Source of the DNA: Chloroflexota bacterium
GTDB taxonomy: Bacteria > Chloroflexota > Anaerolineae > Aggregatilineales > Phototrophicaceae
DNA length: 55,626 bases
Assembly: GCA_003695675.1 (NCBI GenBank)
Contig: RFIA01000026.1
Span: forward strand, 1-55,626
Direction: 5' to 3'
In this document: positions 1 through 8,414 of the stretch, piece by piece
How positions within the stretch are numbered: the first letter of the stretch is position 1
Layout of the letters: the number at the start of each line of letters is the position of its first letter
Notes under the pieces: model-generated
What the model was told of the DNA's origin: nothing
Databases searched by the model: none
The model's input: the letters and a program-made list of their open reading frames with translations, nothing else
Position numbers and translations under genes: made by a program

Positions 1-42
1 GGGCTGGTGGGCGACGCGGCGATTGAGATGTTTCATGCGTGA
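1..42 (+). CDS. Possible C-terminal end of a truncated gene
   Basis: The first frame is open from the window edge to a TGA at 40-42 and reads GLVGDAAIEMFHA, which looks like the end of a normal protein. Only 13 residues are visible, so no family can be named. The stop lies inside a small palindrome (35-47). It may be chance coding; a longer contig would show it. Confidence 0.25.
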   Translation, partial: GLVGDAAIEMFHA

Positions 43-47
43 CGCAT
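35..47. promoter_or_regulatory. Palindrome ATGCGT-G-ACGCAT
   Basis: This is a perfect 6-bp inverted repeat around one base. The same half-sites, CGCAT and ATGCG, recur as an inverted repeat at 192-203 inside the promoter spacer. It could be a second operator or a weak hairpin at the end of the upstream gene; no T-run follows. Confidence 0.3.
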
Positions 48-184
48 CACATTTTGTGGCACTAAAACGCGATTTGCCAATGCCGCAATTGCCGCAATTG
101 CCGCCACAAAAACACGTCAGCCATCAGGGCGAAAACATCTGGCGGCGTGATGCAAGATACCTGACTGCGTGCCTGAATTGGCAC

Positions 185-213
185 TTGACCACGCATCAAT
201 GCGGTCGTACAAT
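185..213 (+). promoter_or_regulatory. Sigma-70-type promoter with palindrome in the spacer
   Basis: TTGACC (185-190) and TACAAT (208-213) are separated by exactly 17 bases, each matching five of six consensus positions. The spacer holds the inverted repeat CGCAT-CA-ATGCG (192-203), placed where a repressor would block RNA polymerase. The promoter leads into the small membrane gene at 262 and then tetR and the exporter, so autoregulation by the TetR protein is a reasonable inference. Confidence 0.6.
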
Positions 214-261
214 TCCGCTTAATTAACACTCGTTAAGTTTGGGTACCTATCAAGCGTTTTG

Positions 262-630
262 ATGAACGATCAGACAATTTGTTATTGGAATATCGGCGTT
301 GTTGAGCGGCGCAAGCGATTGCAATTTGGCATTATCAGTTTTGTGATTGGCATCGTCGTCGGTGTCGTATTGATCGCACTTGACGTATCGAATCTGTGGC
401 GGTTGCTTTTGTTCTTGCCATTTGTCGGTGGTGGCATCGGCTATTTTCAAGCGCATGAGAAGACCTGAGTCAATCTCGCACAGCGCGGTCTGCGCAACTT
501 AGACAATGGCACAGAAACGATTGAAGATCAACTGATTGCCGCACAATTACGCAAACAGGCACGCAAAGTCTATCTTGAAGCAAGCGCCGTCGCTGTCGTC
601 ATGACAATTGTTTTTGTCGCGCTGCCATGA
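262..630 (+). pseudogene. Small two-segment membrane protein gene with in-frame TGA
   Basis: An ATG at 262 (a TTG precedes it at 259) opens a frame encoding a short N-terminus, two hydrophobic segments (about residues 24-40 and 46-60) and FQAHEKT, then meets TGA at 466-468. The same frame continues without a stop for another 53 codons to TGA 628-630. That part encodes a plausible cytoplasmic stretch (VNLAQRGLRN...) and a third hydrophobic segment near the end. Composition is the same on both sides of the TGA, so it looks like one gene of about 122 codons with one codon turned to TGA. From memory, related small proteins carry Cys at this position (KTCV), so TGA could be a TGC/TGT mutation, a sequencing error or, less likely, selenocysteine. 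A strong promoter lies upstream. Its function is unknown. Confidence 0.55.
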
Positions 631-660
631 TGAATGTGTTGACAATCTGCTGAGGTGAAC

Positions 661-1233
661 ATGTCTGAACGTGTGAATCGCCGCGAACAAATTTTGGACA
701 CGGCGGGCAAGCTGTTCATGGAGCACGGTTATGAGGGCACATCTGTCCGGCAAATTGCTGAGCAGGTCGGGTGTACCGAAGCCGCGCTCTATTATCATTT
801 CAAAGAGGGCAAACGCGAATTGCTCAACTGCGTCGTCGAGCACAATATGCCGGATTTGCTCTATGTGCTCGATGGCATCGAAGAGGCGACGTCGCTGCGC
901 GAACTCATCATGATTTTCGGCGAACGCATCACCATCAATTGGTCGCAGCGTATGGAGCGTTTGCGCTGGGTGATGAGCGAGTTCCCACGTTGGAGCGATG
1001 ACGAACGTGCGCTGTTTCATGACAAGCATCGTTTGTTAGAAGAAGGACTCGTCGGCGCGATTGAGCGTTTTGTCGACAGCCGCGAAGCAGCACATCGCAT
1101 CGCCTATACATTGATGTGCGCCTTTTTCGGCTATGGCAGTCTGTTTCTGAATCTCGATTTGCAATCGGTCGTGGACTTCGACCCAACGACCTTGACCGAA
1201 ATGCTGGCGGTTGCGCTGGCGAGTGGGCGGTAA
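661..1233 (+). CDS. TetR/AcrR family transcriptional regulator
   Basis: This is a 190-residue DNA-binding repressor of the TetR type. The N-terminal helix-turn-helix is clear: REQILDTAGKLF near residues 8-19, then GTSVRQIAEQVGCTEAALYYHF ending in the canonical YYHF before the ligand-binding domain. The ligand domain is helical and not assignable to a ligand. ATG 661 is chosen because GAGGTG lies just upstream; a GTG at 655 would put the ribosome-binding site too close. It follows the small membrane gene by 30 bases and precedes the exporter by 105 bases, so it probably controls that exporter and itself through the palindrome in the upstream promoter. The palindrome-bearing repeat at 1260-1285 separates it from the exporter. 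Confidence 0.9.
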   Translation: MSERVNRREQILDTAGKLFMEHGYEGTSVRQIAEQVGCTEAALYYHFKEGKRELLNCVVEHNMPDLLYVLDGIEEATSLRELIMIFGERITINWSQRMERLRWVMSEFPRWSDDERALFHDKHRLLEEGLVGAIERFVDSREAAHRIAYTLMCAFFGYGSLFLNLDLQSVVDFDPTTLTEMLAVALASGR

Positions 1234-1259
1234 TTTACTCTGAATGAGACATTTGGGCA

Positions 1260-1285
1260 GGGGCGAGGTAGATACGCCTCGCCCC
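1260..1285. repeat. Family A palindromic repeat, 9-bp stem
   Basis: GGGGCGAGG (1260-1268) pairs with CCTCGCCCC (1277-1285), followed by TAC. It belongs to the dispersed GGGGC...GCCCCTAC family and sits between tetR and the exporter, where it could act as a partial transcription barrier. Confidence 0.7.
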
Positions 1286-1338
1286 TACGTTGTGCTTATT
1301 GAACATAAAGGCACGATTTTGAGGAGGCGCTTGAACGC

Positions 1339-3237
1339 ATGAATCAACCACACACATGGGATCATTTGCCGGGATATGCAACCCGTTGGACGGGGCTGAT
1401 TTTCATCGGCATCTCGTTGATTGTCATCAGCCTCGACAATACGATTCTAAATGTTGCGATACCCTCGATTTCACGCGATCTTGGCGCGACGGCGAGTGAA
1501 TTGCAATGGATTGTCGATGCCTACATTTTGATATTCGCGTCGCTGTTGTTGACACTCGGCGCCATCGGCGACCGTTTCGGGCGCAAGCGCCTGTTAAAAA
1601 TCGGCCTTGTGTGGTTCGGCATCGGCTCACTCGCCGCAGCGTTGGCGCCATCGACCGAAGCCCTCATCGCAGCACGCGCCTTTCTTGGCATCGGCGGCGC
1701 GATGATTATGCCGTCTACGCTCTCAATCATCAGCGCGACTTTCCCACCGATGGAACGCCCGAAAGCGATTGCGATTTGGGCGGCGATTTTCGGACTCGGT
1801 GTTGGCATCGGCCCGGTGGTCGGCGGCGCACTGCTGACTCAATTCGAGTGGAATTCGGTCTTCTTGGTCAATCTACCGGTCGTGTCGATTGCGCTTTATG
1901 GTGTGACGAAATATCTCGGCGAATCAAAAGATGACAATGCGCCGCGAGTCGACTTTCCCGGCGTTGTGTTGTCGATTATCGGCTTGTTCGCGTTGATCTT
2001 CGCCATCATCGAAGCCGGTGTCAAAGGTTGGACGGACACGCAAGTGTTGATCGCATTCGGCGTCGCAGCGGTCTTGCTGACGTTATTCGCCATTTGGGAA
2101 GCGAAAAACCCGGACGCGATGTTGCCGCTCCACTTCTTCAAGAATATGTCCTTCACCGGCGCGAATCTCGCGCTGGCGATGGTCATCTTCAGCTTGTTCG
2201 GCGTCGTCTTCTTCCTCAATCAATACACACAATCGGTGCTCGGTTACAGCCCACTCGAAGCCGGGTTGATCTCGTTCCCACTGGCGCTTGTGTTGGCGAT
2301 TACGGCCTCGAACTCGGCGCGGTTGGCGGCGTGGCTCGGCACAAAGATCACGGTCGCGTTGGGCATTGCTATCGCGGCGACGAGTCTGTTGTTGATGTCG
2401 CTCATCTTCGATGTGACGACGAGCATCGTGACGATCATCTTGATCGAGACGATCTTGGCAGCCGGTATGGGCATCGCCATGAGTCCGGCGACGAACTCGA
2501 TTATGGGGTCTGTCCCGGTGCGCAAAGCGGGGATTGGCTCTGCAATGAACGATACCAATCGGCAGCTTGGCGGTGCGCTCGGCGTCGCGATTCTCGGCAC
2601 GATTATGAACAACGCTTATATCGACGGCCTCGCCGGTCTGCCGCAAGCGTTGCCGCAAATCCCGGCGGAGGTGTTGGCCGGTGTGTCGAACAGTATTCAA
2701 GCTGCGCACATCATCGTACAAAATCCGCAAATACCGGAAGCCGCACGCAATATTATTGTGTCGATGGCGGATGCCGCTTTCGTCGATGGCATGACGCAAG
2801 CGATGCTCATCGGCGCGTTCATCATGTATGGCGCGGTGTTGTTTGTGTTGGCCGTCTTACCGGCACAGGTGCGGCGTCCACAAGAAGACCTCGAACGCGA
2901 AAGCCGCCTAGCAGCACAGCCGGCGCCTGCATCGCCTCGATTGCGCCCGGTGACACAGCCGGTGCGCCTCGTCAATGGCAACACGGTGGACGCAATCGAA
3001 ATCATGACGGTGATGCGTGATGTCAAGACAGGTGCCTATGTCGTGCAGCTCGGCGAACAAGCCTACGATGGGCTGGCAGATATACCGCGCACAAAGCAAG
3101 ACTTCATGCGAGTCTTGCGCGGCGTCGCCAAAATTGTCGAGCGCGACTCCGGTGTGCAGCAGGCTGCGCAATCCGAAAATGGCAGTGTGCAACCCTTGCC
3201 GTCTTCACCCCGCGAAGCACCCGCAATTGGGGATTAG
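1339..3237 (+). CDS. DHA2-type MFS drug exporter with C-terminal soluble tail
   Basis: This is a 632-residue major facilitator transporter of the 14-helix DHA2 (EmrB/QacA) type, which exports hydrophobic drugs in exchange for protons. Diagnostic motifs are LDNTILNVAIP in helix 1, GAIGDRFGRKRL (motif A) after helix 2, and GLGVGIGPVVGGALL (motif C) in helix 5. Membrane segments continue to about residue 515. The last 115 residues are not transporter: a Pro/Ala-rich linker is followed by a small domain containing VNGNTVDAIEIMTVMRD, a GAYVVQLGEQAYDGLADI-like stretch and a final helix, then a disordered end. ATG 1339 has GAGGAGG upstream. Context with TetR suggests induction by an exported compound; the substrate is unknown. 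A terminator follows at 3263. Confidence 0.9.
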   Translation: MNQPHTWDHLPGYATRWTGLIFIGISLIVISLDNTILNVAIPSISRDLGATASELQWIVDAYILIFASLLLTLGAIGDRFGRKRLLKIGLVWFGIGSLAAALAPSTEALIAARAFLGIGGAMIMPSTLSIISATFPPMERPKAIAIWAAIFGLGVGIGPVVGGALLTQFEWNSVFLVNLPVVSIALYGVTKYLGESKDDNAPRVDFPGVVLSIIGLFALIFAIIEAGVKGWTDTQVLIAFGVAAVLLTLFAIWEAKNPDAMLPLHFFKNMSFTGANLALAMVIFSLFGVVFFLNQYTQSVLGYSPLEAGLISFPLALVLAITASNSARLAAWLGTKITVALGIAIAATSLLLMSLIFDVTTSIVTIILIETILAAGMGIAMSPATNSIMGSVPVRKAGIGSAMNDTNRQLGGALGVAILGTIMNNAYIDGLAGLPQALPQIPAEVLAGVSNSIQAAHIIVQNPQIPEAARNIIVSMADAAFVDGMTQAMLIGAFIMYGAVLFVLAVLPAQVRRPQEDLERESRLAAQPAPASPRLRPVTQPVRLVNGNTVDAIEIMTVMRDVKTGAYVVQLGEQAYDGLADIPRTKQDFMRVLRGVAKIVERDSGVQQAAQSENGSVQPLPSSPREAPAIGD

Positions 3238-3262
3238 CTGCCGCATTGCTCAGACAAATCAC

Positions 3263-3293
3263 AACGAGCAGTCATTGTGGCTGCCCGTTTTTT
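3263..3293 (+). terminator. Rho-independent terminator after the exporter
   Basis: AACGAGCAG (3263-3271) pairs with CTGCCCGTT (3281-3289) with one mismatch. A run of six T follows, overlapping the stem end. It separates the exporter from the convergent monooxygenase gene. Confidence 0.7.
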
Positions 3294-3327
3294 ATTGACA
3301 CTGATATGCGCTAATTTTAGAGGCCTA

Positions 3328-4407
3328 TTAATTACGTGATGTTATAGCCTGAACAACATACTTCGCGTCTCTCGCGATGCCGTTAATCTGCGCCGATGAG
3401 ATCGAAGTCAGAAAATGTAGACCAACGAAATACAATCCCGGTTCGTTGTGGACAATCCCGCGTTCGTGCATTGGGTCACCCTGTTCATCAAAGACCGGGA
3501 GATCAATCCACGAAAAACCGGGATGAAATCCAGTACACCAAATGATATTCGCCACATCGAGCAAGCGCCCATCTTCTAACAGGGGCAATCCGTCACCGAC
3601 ACCCACCGTTCTGGGAACTTGCTCAACCCCCGCAGCAGTGACATCGCTCGGTTTTGTGCGCACAAGCGGTGCGGTGCCATGCAGGCGTTTTGGTCGTACT
3701 CGACGACCAATCGGTGTTTTGACGTGCATCACATGATAGAAGATGAAGCCGAGCACGAAAGGTATCAACAAGAAACGCGCTACGAGTCTGTCGATGCGAA
3801 ATGGAATATGACCGGGATATTGCCCTGACAACCATGTGCGCCGCTTGTCGGCAATGTCAAGCGCGATTTCAACACCGGAGTTGCCCGCACCCACGATGAG
3901 GACATCGCCATCTTGCAATTGTGAGGGGTTACGATATTCACTCGAATGCAATTGCCTGATAGCCGGATTGAGTTGTGTGGCGAATTCAGGTACGGCGGGG
4001 CACTGATAATTTGCCATCGCGACGACCACATTGTCAGCCTCGTAGCGCTCGTCACCGGCTGTCACATTGAAGCGACCATTGTGCTTTGAGAGCGAGTCCA
4101 CCCGGCTACTGGTTTGCACCGGCAAGTCAAATCGTCTCGCATACGTTTCAAGGTAATCGCCCATTTCGTCTTTGGTTGGAAAGGTGTGTGCCGGGGCTGG
4201 GAACGGCATTCCCGGGAGCGCATTGTAACGGTTCGGGGTAAACAAACGTAGCGAGTCCCATCGGTTGCGCCACACATCGCCGATCCGTTGGTTGGCATCG
4301 AGAATGACAAAGTTATTGCCGTGTTGCTTGAGATAATATCCCGTACCCAACCCGGCCTGTCCTCCACCGATAACGATAGTATCGTAATGATGTATTTGTT
4401 TTATCAT
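3328..4407 (-). CDS. FAD/NAD(P)H flavin monooxygenase-like oxidoreductase
   Basis: This 359-residue protein is related to flavin-containing monooxygenases (CzcO/YUCCA group), which use NADPH and oxygen to oxygenate soft nucleophiles. The FAD-binding Rossmann motif VIGGGQAGLGTGYYL is at residues 12-26, followed by an acidic strand end (ILDAN). A second dinucleotide motif, VLIVGAGNSGVEIALDIAD, lies at about 169-187 and would bind NADPH. A C-terminal ATG-like motif, IIWCTGFHP, is present. The start at 4407 (MIKQIHH) is preferred over the upstream extension because the Rossmann fold begins at residue 10 and GGAAA lies upstream. The direct repeat at 4490-4511, between it and the LuxR/MalT-type gene, may control it. 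The natural substrate cannot be read from sequence. Confidence 0.85.
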   Translation of the reverse strand: MIKQIHHYDTIVIGGGQAGLGTGYYLKQHGNNFVILDANQRIGDVWRNRWDSLRLFTPNRYNALPGMPFPAPAHTFPTKDEMGDYLETYARRFDLPVQTSSRVDSLSKHNGRFNVTAGDERYEADNVVVAMANYQCPAVPEFATQLNPAIRQLHSSEYRNPSQLQDGDVLIVGAGNSGVEIALDIADKRRTWLSGQYPGHIPFRIDRLVARFLLIPFVLGFIFYHVMHVKTPIGRRVRPKRLHGTAPLVRTKPSDVTAAGVEQVPRTVGVGDGLPLLEDGRLLDVANIIWCTGFHPGFSWIDLPVFDEQGDPMHERGIVHNEPGLYFVGLHFLTSISSAQINGIARDAKYVVQAITSRN

Positions 4408-4489
4408 GGATGATTTTCCTGTTTCCTCAGCTTCGCCACTTGCGTACTTCCAGCGTAAAGGAAGCAACACGAGATAACATGCCCTGATT

Positions 4490-4511
4490 GGGGTATTTCA
4501 TCGGGGTATTT
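4490..4511. promoter_or_regulatory. Tandem GGGGTATTT direct repeats upstream of the monooxygenase
   Basis: GGGGTATTT occurs at 4490-4498 and again at 4503-4511, a 13-base period in the 135-base gap between the MalT-like regulator and the monooxygenase start. MalT-family regulators bind short, G-rich, directly repeated boxes, so this is a candidate site for the neighbouring regulator. It is not tested. Confidence 0.4.
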
Positions 4512-4542
4512 TGTTCATTAAGAGATTAACGTGAGGTTGATG

Positions 4543-7215
4543 CTAGTCGAACAGGTTGAGTTCTCTGGCTCTCATCGCGGCTTCGGTGCGATTGCTGACA
4601 CCCAACTTGCTGTAGATGTTGCCGGTGTGTTTCTTGACAGTCTCAGGAGAGATAACCAGCTCATCGGCGATTTCGCGGTTTGTCAACCCGGTAGCCATCA
4701 GATGCAATACTTCATGCTCACGAGATGTTAGCACTTCGAGGAGAGACTCCTCTATCACGCCGGAAAAAGTGTCGTCATCGCCAAAAGCCGTCAACAACTT
4801 GCCAGTGTATTCCGATAGTACACCACGAGAGTCGGCCTCTTGCAACAATCGTGCCATTGGGAGTCTGAAATCAAGGAAGAGGCGCACATAGCCCTCTGGT
4901 TCGGCCAAGCGCAGCGCACGTTCCAGCGCGATGAGCGCACTCGCTTCGTCATTAAGACGCCAATAAGCCAATGCGCTTAAAGCAAGTCCTTCGACAATGA
5001 TTCCCATCAGCCCTTCTGCTTCCGCCGCTTTGATCGAACGTTCGAGTAGCGCTAACGCGCGATCAATAGATTGTGTATTACCTATGACGATCAACACGAG
5101 TGCCACGTCTAGCTCTACGAATTCACTATCGATTTGTTTTGGTGGGAAAGTACCATCTTGCAACATGCCATCACACCAAAGAATGGCGGCTCGCAAGTTA
5201 TTCTGTGCTAACCATATTTCGAGTTGAAAGCGTTCAAAACGACTGCGCCAGTGAGCAAACTGGGTACTTTCGACATGGGGACGTGCCTGCTCAAGGTAAT
5301 GCTCAGCGGTCTCAGTATCGCCCTGTGTGAGCTTCAGACGACCGGCGATCAAATATCCTGCAATCAACGTCTGTACATCGCCACCGAGTTCGGCTCGTTC
5401 CAATCCTTGAGAGATATGATCCCACGCATCAATGAGCTTATTCCACTCATAGAGCAATTCACCCATGCGAATATAAACCCAACCGATGAGTGGAAGCGGA
5501 TAGCCATTCCAATTGTGTCTCTGCTGAATGGCATCGAGTGCCCGTCGCCAATAACGCTCAGCTTCGCGAAGCTGCCCTCGCCGTAACTCAAGATCAGCCA
5601 ACGCGCCATAGACATGTACGGCTAGGACACGGAAGGCTGGGGCGTCGCTGTAATCGAGTAATTGCAGATATGCTGCTTGCGCTTCTTGCCAACGTCCATT
5701 ACGGCGGTAGGTGTCCCCTAATGCGCCATGAATACCCGCTCGGAAGTCAAGATCATCTCGCGGCAGGTCTTGCAGTGCGCGGTTGGCAAATGTTTCTGCT
5801 TGCGTCAGATCATTTTGAAAGCAAGCAATATTACAGCGCATCGCAATGACCCGTGCCCGATGTCCTTGCGCGTTTTCGTTGGTGCGCGTGAGTCGCTCAA
5901 CCTCGTTCAAATATCGTTCACAAGCACCAAATTGCCCGGTGACGAGCGCGACCCCTGCGTGGGCAATTTCAATCATCGGATGACGGAAACGCCAAGTATC
6001 GGGCAGCAGTGCAAGCCATTCTTGTACGATACGGATTTCATGCCCCAACAATTTGACAATGAAATAATGCTCAAGTATGTCAGCGACGAGATCAATGTCT
6101 TCCCCGGCAACGGCGTGTTGCAAGGCCGCTTCCGGCAAGTTATGTGCTAGATACCAGCGTCCGGCGCGGCGATGCAGATTTGCTACATCGTCAGATGCTG
6201 GTTGACGAGGCATTTCACGCAGGAAGTCGGCGAACAGATGATGATAACGATACCATTGACGTTCTTCATCAAGCGCGACGATGAACAGCTTCTCGCGTTC
6301 AAGGCGTTCAAGCATCGTCTGTCCATCCTCTCGCAATGTGACAGCATCACACAGCGAGCCGCAAAATTGCTCCAAAATACTGGTCTGGAGCAAGAATTGT
6401 TGGGTGTCGGCAGGTAATGCGGCAAACACATCTGTGCTTAAGTAATCCGCAATAAAACGATGCTTCCCTGTGATCGACAACGCGAAATTATCTTCATGAT
6501 GATGCTTGATTGTGAGTGCGGCAAGTTGTAAACCGGTAATCCAACCCTCAACTTGATCTTGCAAAGCCGCGCTTTGATCTGGTTCAATTTCAAGTTGCAT
6601 CGCTTGCTGCAAGAAGTCTCTTGCTTCTGTGTCAGAGAATGCAAGCGCGGCCGCATCAATTTCCAATAATTCTCCACGCGCACGATAGCGGGCGAGTGGA
6701 AGTGCCGGTTCAACCCGCCCGGCCAATACAATGTGCAAAGTTGGCGGTAGATGATCGATCAAGAATGTGAGCGCCTGATGAATGCTCGGTTCTGTAATCA
6801 AATGATAATCATCGAGTACAATCACAAACGGGGTGGTTAATTCATCAGCAGTATTGATGAAGACTGATAAAGTTGTTTCGCTGTCTGGCAATACGCTGCC
6901 AAGCAGCAACCCCAATTGGCTTGCTCGAATATGAGGTTGTGCGTGCGCCCATGCCGCCAGCAAATAGCGGAAGAAGCGCTCAACATCGTTATCCGCTTCG
7001 TTGAGTGTCAGCCATGCGACCGCGAATTGGCTCGTGTGTGCCCACTGTACAAGTAGCGTCGTTTTACCATAACCAGCCGGTGCAAGCACCAAACCAAGTT
7101 TGTGTGCGATGATGTTGTCTTCTAGTTTCCCGACGAGGCGCTTGTGATGTACGAGACGCTTCGATATTGGAGGAACACGCAATTTTGTGGACAAAAGGGA
7201 ATCGCTCAAAACCAA
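4543..7215 (-). CDS. MalT-like LuxR-family ATP-dependent transcriptional regulator
   Basis: This 890-residue protein has the domain order of MalT/LAL regulators. A P-loop NTPase at the N-terminus carries Walker A APAGYGKT (residues 45-52) and a Walker B-like VIVLDDYHL near 130. A winged-helix segment and a long all-helical TPR-like region (about 330-800) follow. The C-terminal LuxR helix-turn-helix reads [22 protein letters not shown] and ends in [20 protein letters not shown]. Such proteins are inducer- and ATP-dependent activators. The start is probably TTG 7215 since the STKLRVPP motif typical of the family N-terminus begins nine codons in; no clear Shine-Dalgarno is visible. A good promoter lies at 7252-7280. 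The divergent-looking FMO is actually downstream on the same strand, 135 bases away, and is a likely target. Confidence 0.9.
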   Translation of the reverse strand: MVLSDSLLSTKLRVPPISKRLVHHKRLVGKLEDNIIAHKLGLVLAPAGYGKTTLLVQWAHTSQFAVAWLTLNEADNDVERFFRYLLAAWAHAQPHIRASQLGLLLGSVLPDSETTLSVFINTADELTTPFVIVLDDYHLITEPSIHQALTFLIDHLPPTLHIVLAGRVEPALPLARYRARGELLEIDAAALAFSDTEARDFLQQAMQLEIEPDQSAALQDQVEGWITGLQLAALTIKHHHEDNFALSITGKHRFIADYLSTDVFAALPADTQQFLLQTSILEQFCGSLCDAVTLREDGQTMLERLEREKLFIVALDEERQWYRYHHLFADFLREMPRQPASDDVANLHRRAGRWYLAHNLPEAALQHAVAGEDIDLVADILEHYFIVKLLGHEIRIVQEWLALLPDTWRFRHPMIEIAHAGVALVTGQFGACERYLNEVERLTRTNENAQGHRARVIAMRCNIACFQNDLTQAETFANRALQDLPRDDLDFRAGIHGALGDTYRRNGRWQEAQAAYLQLLDYSDAPAFRVLAVHVYGALADLELRRGQLREAERYWRRALDAIQQRHNWNGYPLPLIGWVYIRMGELLYEWNKLIDAWDHISQGLERAELGGDVQTLIAGYLIAGRLKLTQGDTETAEHYLEQARPHVESTQFAHWRSRFERFQLEIWLAQNNLRAAILWCDGMLQDGTFPPKQIDSEFVELDVALVLIVIGNTQSIDRALALLERSIKAAEAEGLMGIIVEGLALSALAYWRLNDEASALIALERALRLAEPEGYVRLFLDFRLPMARLLQEADSRGVLSEYTGKLLTAFGDDDTFSGVIEESLLEVLTSREHEVLHLMATGLTNREIADELVISPETVKKHTGNIYSKLGVSNRTEAAMRARELNLFD

Positions 7216-7251
7216 TTTACCATTATCTATCCGATTGGTGTTCAGATATTC

Positions 7252-7280
7252 ATTGTATTAGGCGATGATTTCTAAGTCAA
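7252..7280 (-). promoter_or_regulatory. Sigma-70-type promoter for the MalT-like regulator
   Basis: On the minus strand, TTGACT (7280-7275) and TACAAT (7257-7252) are spaced by 17 bases, five of six matches each. It lies just past the end of the epimerase gene, so the regulator has its own transcript. Confidence 0.6.
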
Positions 7281-7290
7281 ACACAGCGAC

Positions 7291-8271
7291 TTACAAATAA
7301 CCGTGTTCGACATACCAGCGATACGTATCTTCAAGACTTTGCCGCAGGCTGATTTGCGGCTCGCCGAGTTCGGTGTGCATCTTCGTGAAGTCGAAATAAA
7401 TATGGCGACTGCCCATGCGGATTTGATTGGGGTCAACCGGTGTGTTGATGCCGAGTCGTCGGGCGAAGCCGAATGCGGTCGCAATCGGCGACAGCGCAAA
7501 GTCCGGGACATAGACAATCGGTCGCCCAACCCCGACGACCTCCGCGACAAGCGGCAGCAAGTCACGCAAGGCGATATTCTGTGTGCCGAGAATGTAGCGC
7601 TCTCCGGTGCGGCCTTTTGTCGCCGCCGCCAGATGCCCCCGTGCCACATCGCGCACATCAATCACGGCGATGCCGCCCGACGCCACCGTCGTGAAGCGCC
7701 CAAATCGCTTGACCTCTTTGAACATACTGCCGGAAATCATATTCAAGTCGCCGGGGCCGAAGATGACGACCGGGTTGACGATGACGACGTCTTGCCCCGT
7801 TTGTACCGCCTCTTGCACAACTTGTTCCGCCAACAATTTGCTGTATGCGTAGGGGAAACGCGCCGCTGAGTCGTGGAAGAAATCGCTCTCATCCGCCGGT
7901 TGACCGTCAGCGCGTGTGCCGACAGCGGCAGCGCTACTCGTGAAGACTACCCGCGCAACACCGGCGTCTTTCGCCGCCCGCAGCACGCGCCGCGTGCCTT
8001 CGACATTCGCTTCCATCATCCGCGCTTTGTCCGCCCGCCAATAATCCGCAATCGCCGCGACATGAAACACCCACTCGCATCCGGCAAATGCAGGGCGCAG
8101 CGCGTCTTCGTCCAAGATGTCCGCGACTACCCCGTCATAGTCGAGACTGTCAAGCGCGTCGAGGCGCGATGTCGCCCGATGCACCACGCGCACACGATGC
8201 CCCTCAGCGATGAGCAAACGCGCAATATGTGATCCAACGAAACCCGTGCCGCCGGTGATGGCTGCTTGCAT
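7291..8271 (-). CDS. NAD(P)-dependent epimerase/reductase (extended SDR)
   Basis: This 326-residue extended short-chain dehydrogenase resembles dihydroflavonol-4-reductase and hopanoid-associated sugar epimerases. The nucleotide-binding motif TGGTGFVG is at residues 6-13. VFTSSAAAVG provides the catalytic Ser/Thr strand, and YAYSK gives the Tyr-x3-Lys catalytic pair. A NPVVIFGPGD motif follows. ATG 8271 is chosen because the Rossmann motif begins at residue 6 and AAGGGA lies upstream; an upstream extension is non-homologous. It follows the amidase by 143 bases on the same strand, and may be cotranscribed with it. The substrate is not determinable. Confidence 0.85.
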   Translation of the reverse strand: MQAAITGGTGFVGSHIARLLIAEGHRVRVVHRATSRLDALDSLDYDGVVADILDEDALRPAFAGCEWVFHVAAIADYWRADKARMMEANVEGTRRVLRAAKDAGVARVVFTSSAAAVGTRADGQPADESDFFHDSAARFPYAYSKLLAEQVVQEAVQTGQDVVIVNPVVIFGPGDLNMISGSMFKEVKRFGRFTTVASGGIAVIDVRDVARGHLAAATKGRTGERYILGTQNIALRDLLPLVAEVVGVGRPIVYVPDFALSPIATAFGFARRLGINTPVDPNQIRMGSRHIYFDFTKMHTELGEPQISLRQSLEDTYRWYVEHGYL

Positions 8272-8414
8272 GATGTGTCCCTTCCCTTGCGTGTAAGAGC
8301 ATGTCGCGTCGCCCCCGCGAAAACGCCCGGTTGGGGCAAGCACGCTCTGCCCATTTTCATGTCTTTATGATGGCACGCAGCGGCATGGGCGTCTCATTTG
8401 AAGTTCTACAACGA

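Noticed and set aside
82-106. GCCGCAATT tandem repeats
   Set aside because: Just over two copies in non-coding sequence; too short for a CRISPR, iteron set or meaningful microsatellite.
466-500. SECIS element after the in-frame TGA
   Set aside because: Only a 4-bp GCGC stem is found; bacterial SECIS elements need a longer stem with a defined apical loop, so I do not claim selenocysteine.
655-660. GTG start for tetR
   Set aside because: It lies within the ribosome-binding site that serves the ATG at 661.
2083-2799. Long minus-strand ORF opposite the exporter
   Set aside because: It is rich in Arg, His and Asp with no domain, lies fully inside a clear transporter gene, and is the kind of shadow frame this codon usage produces.
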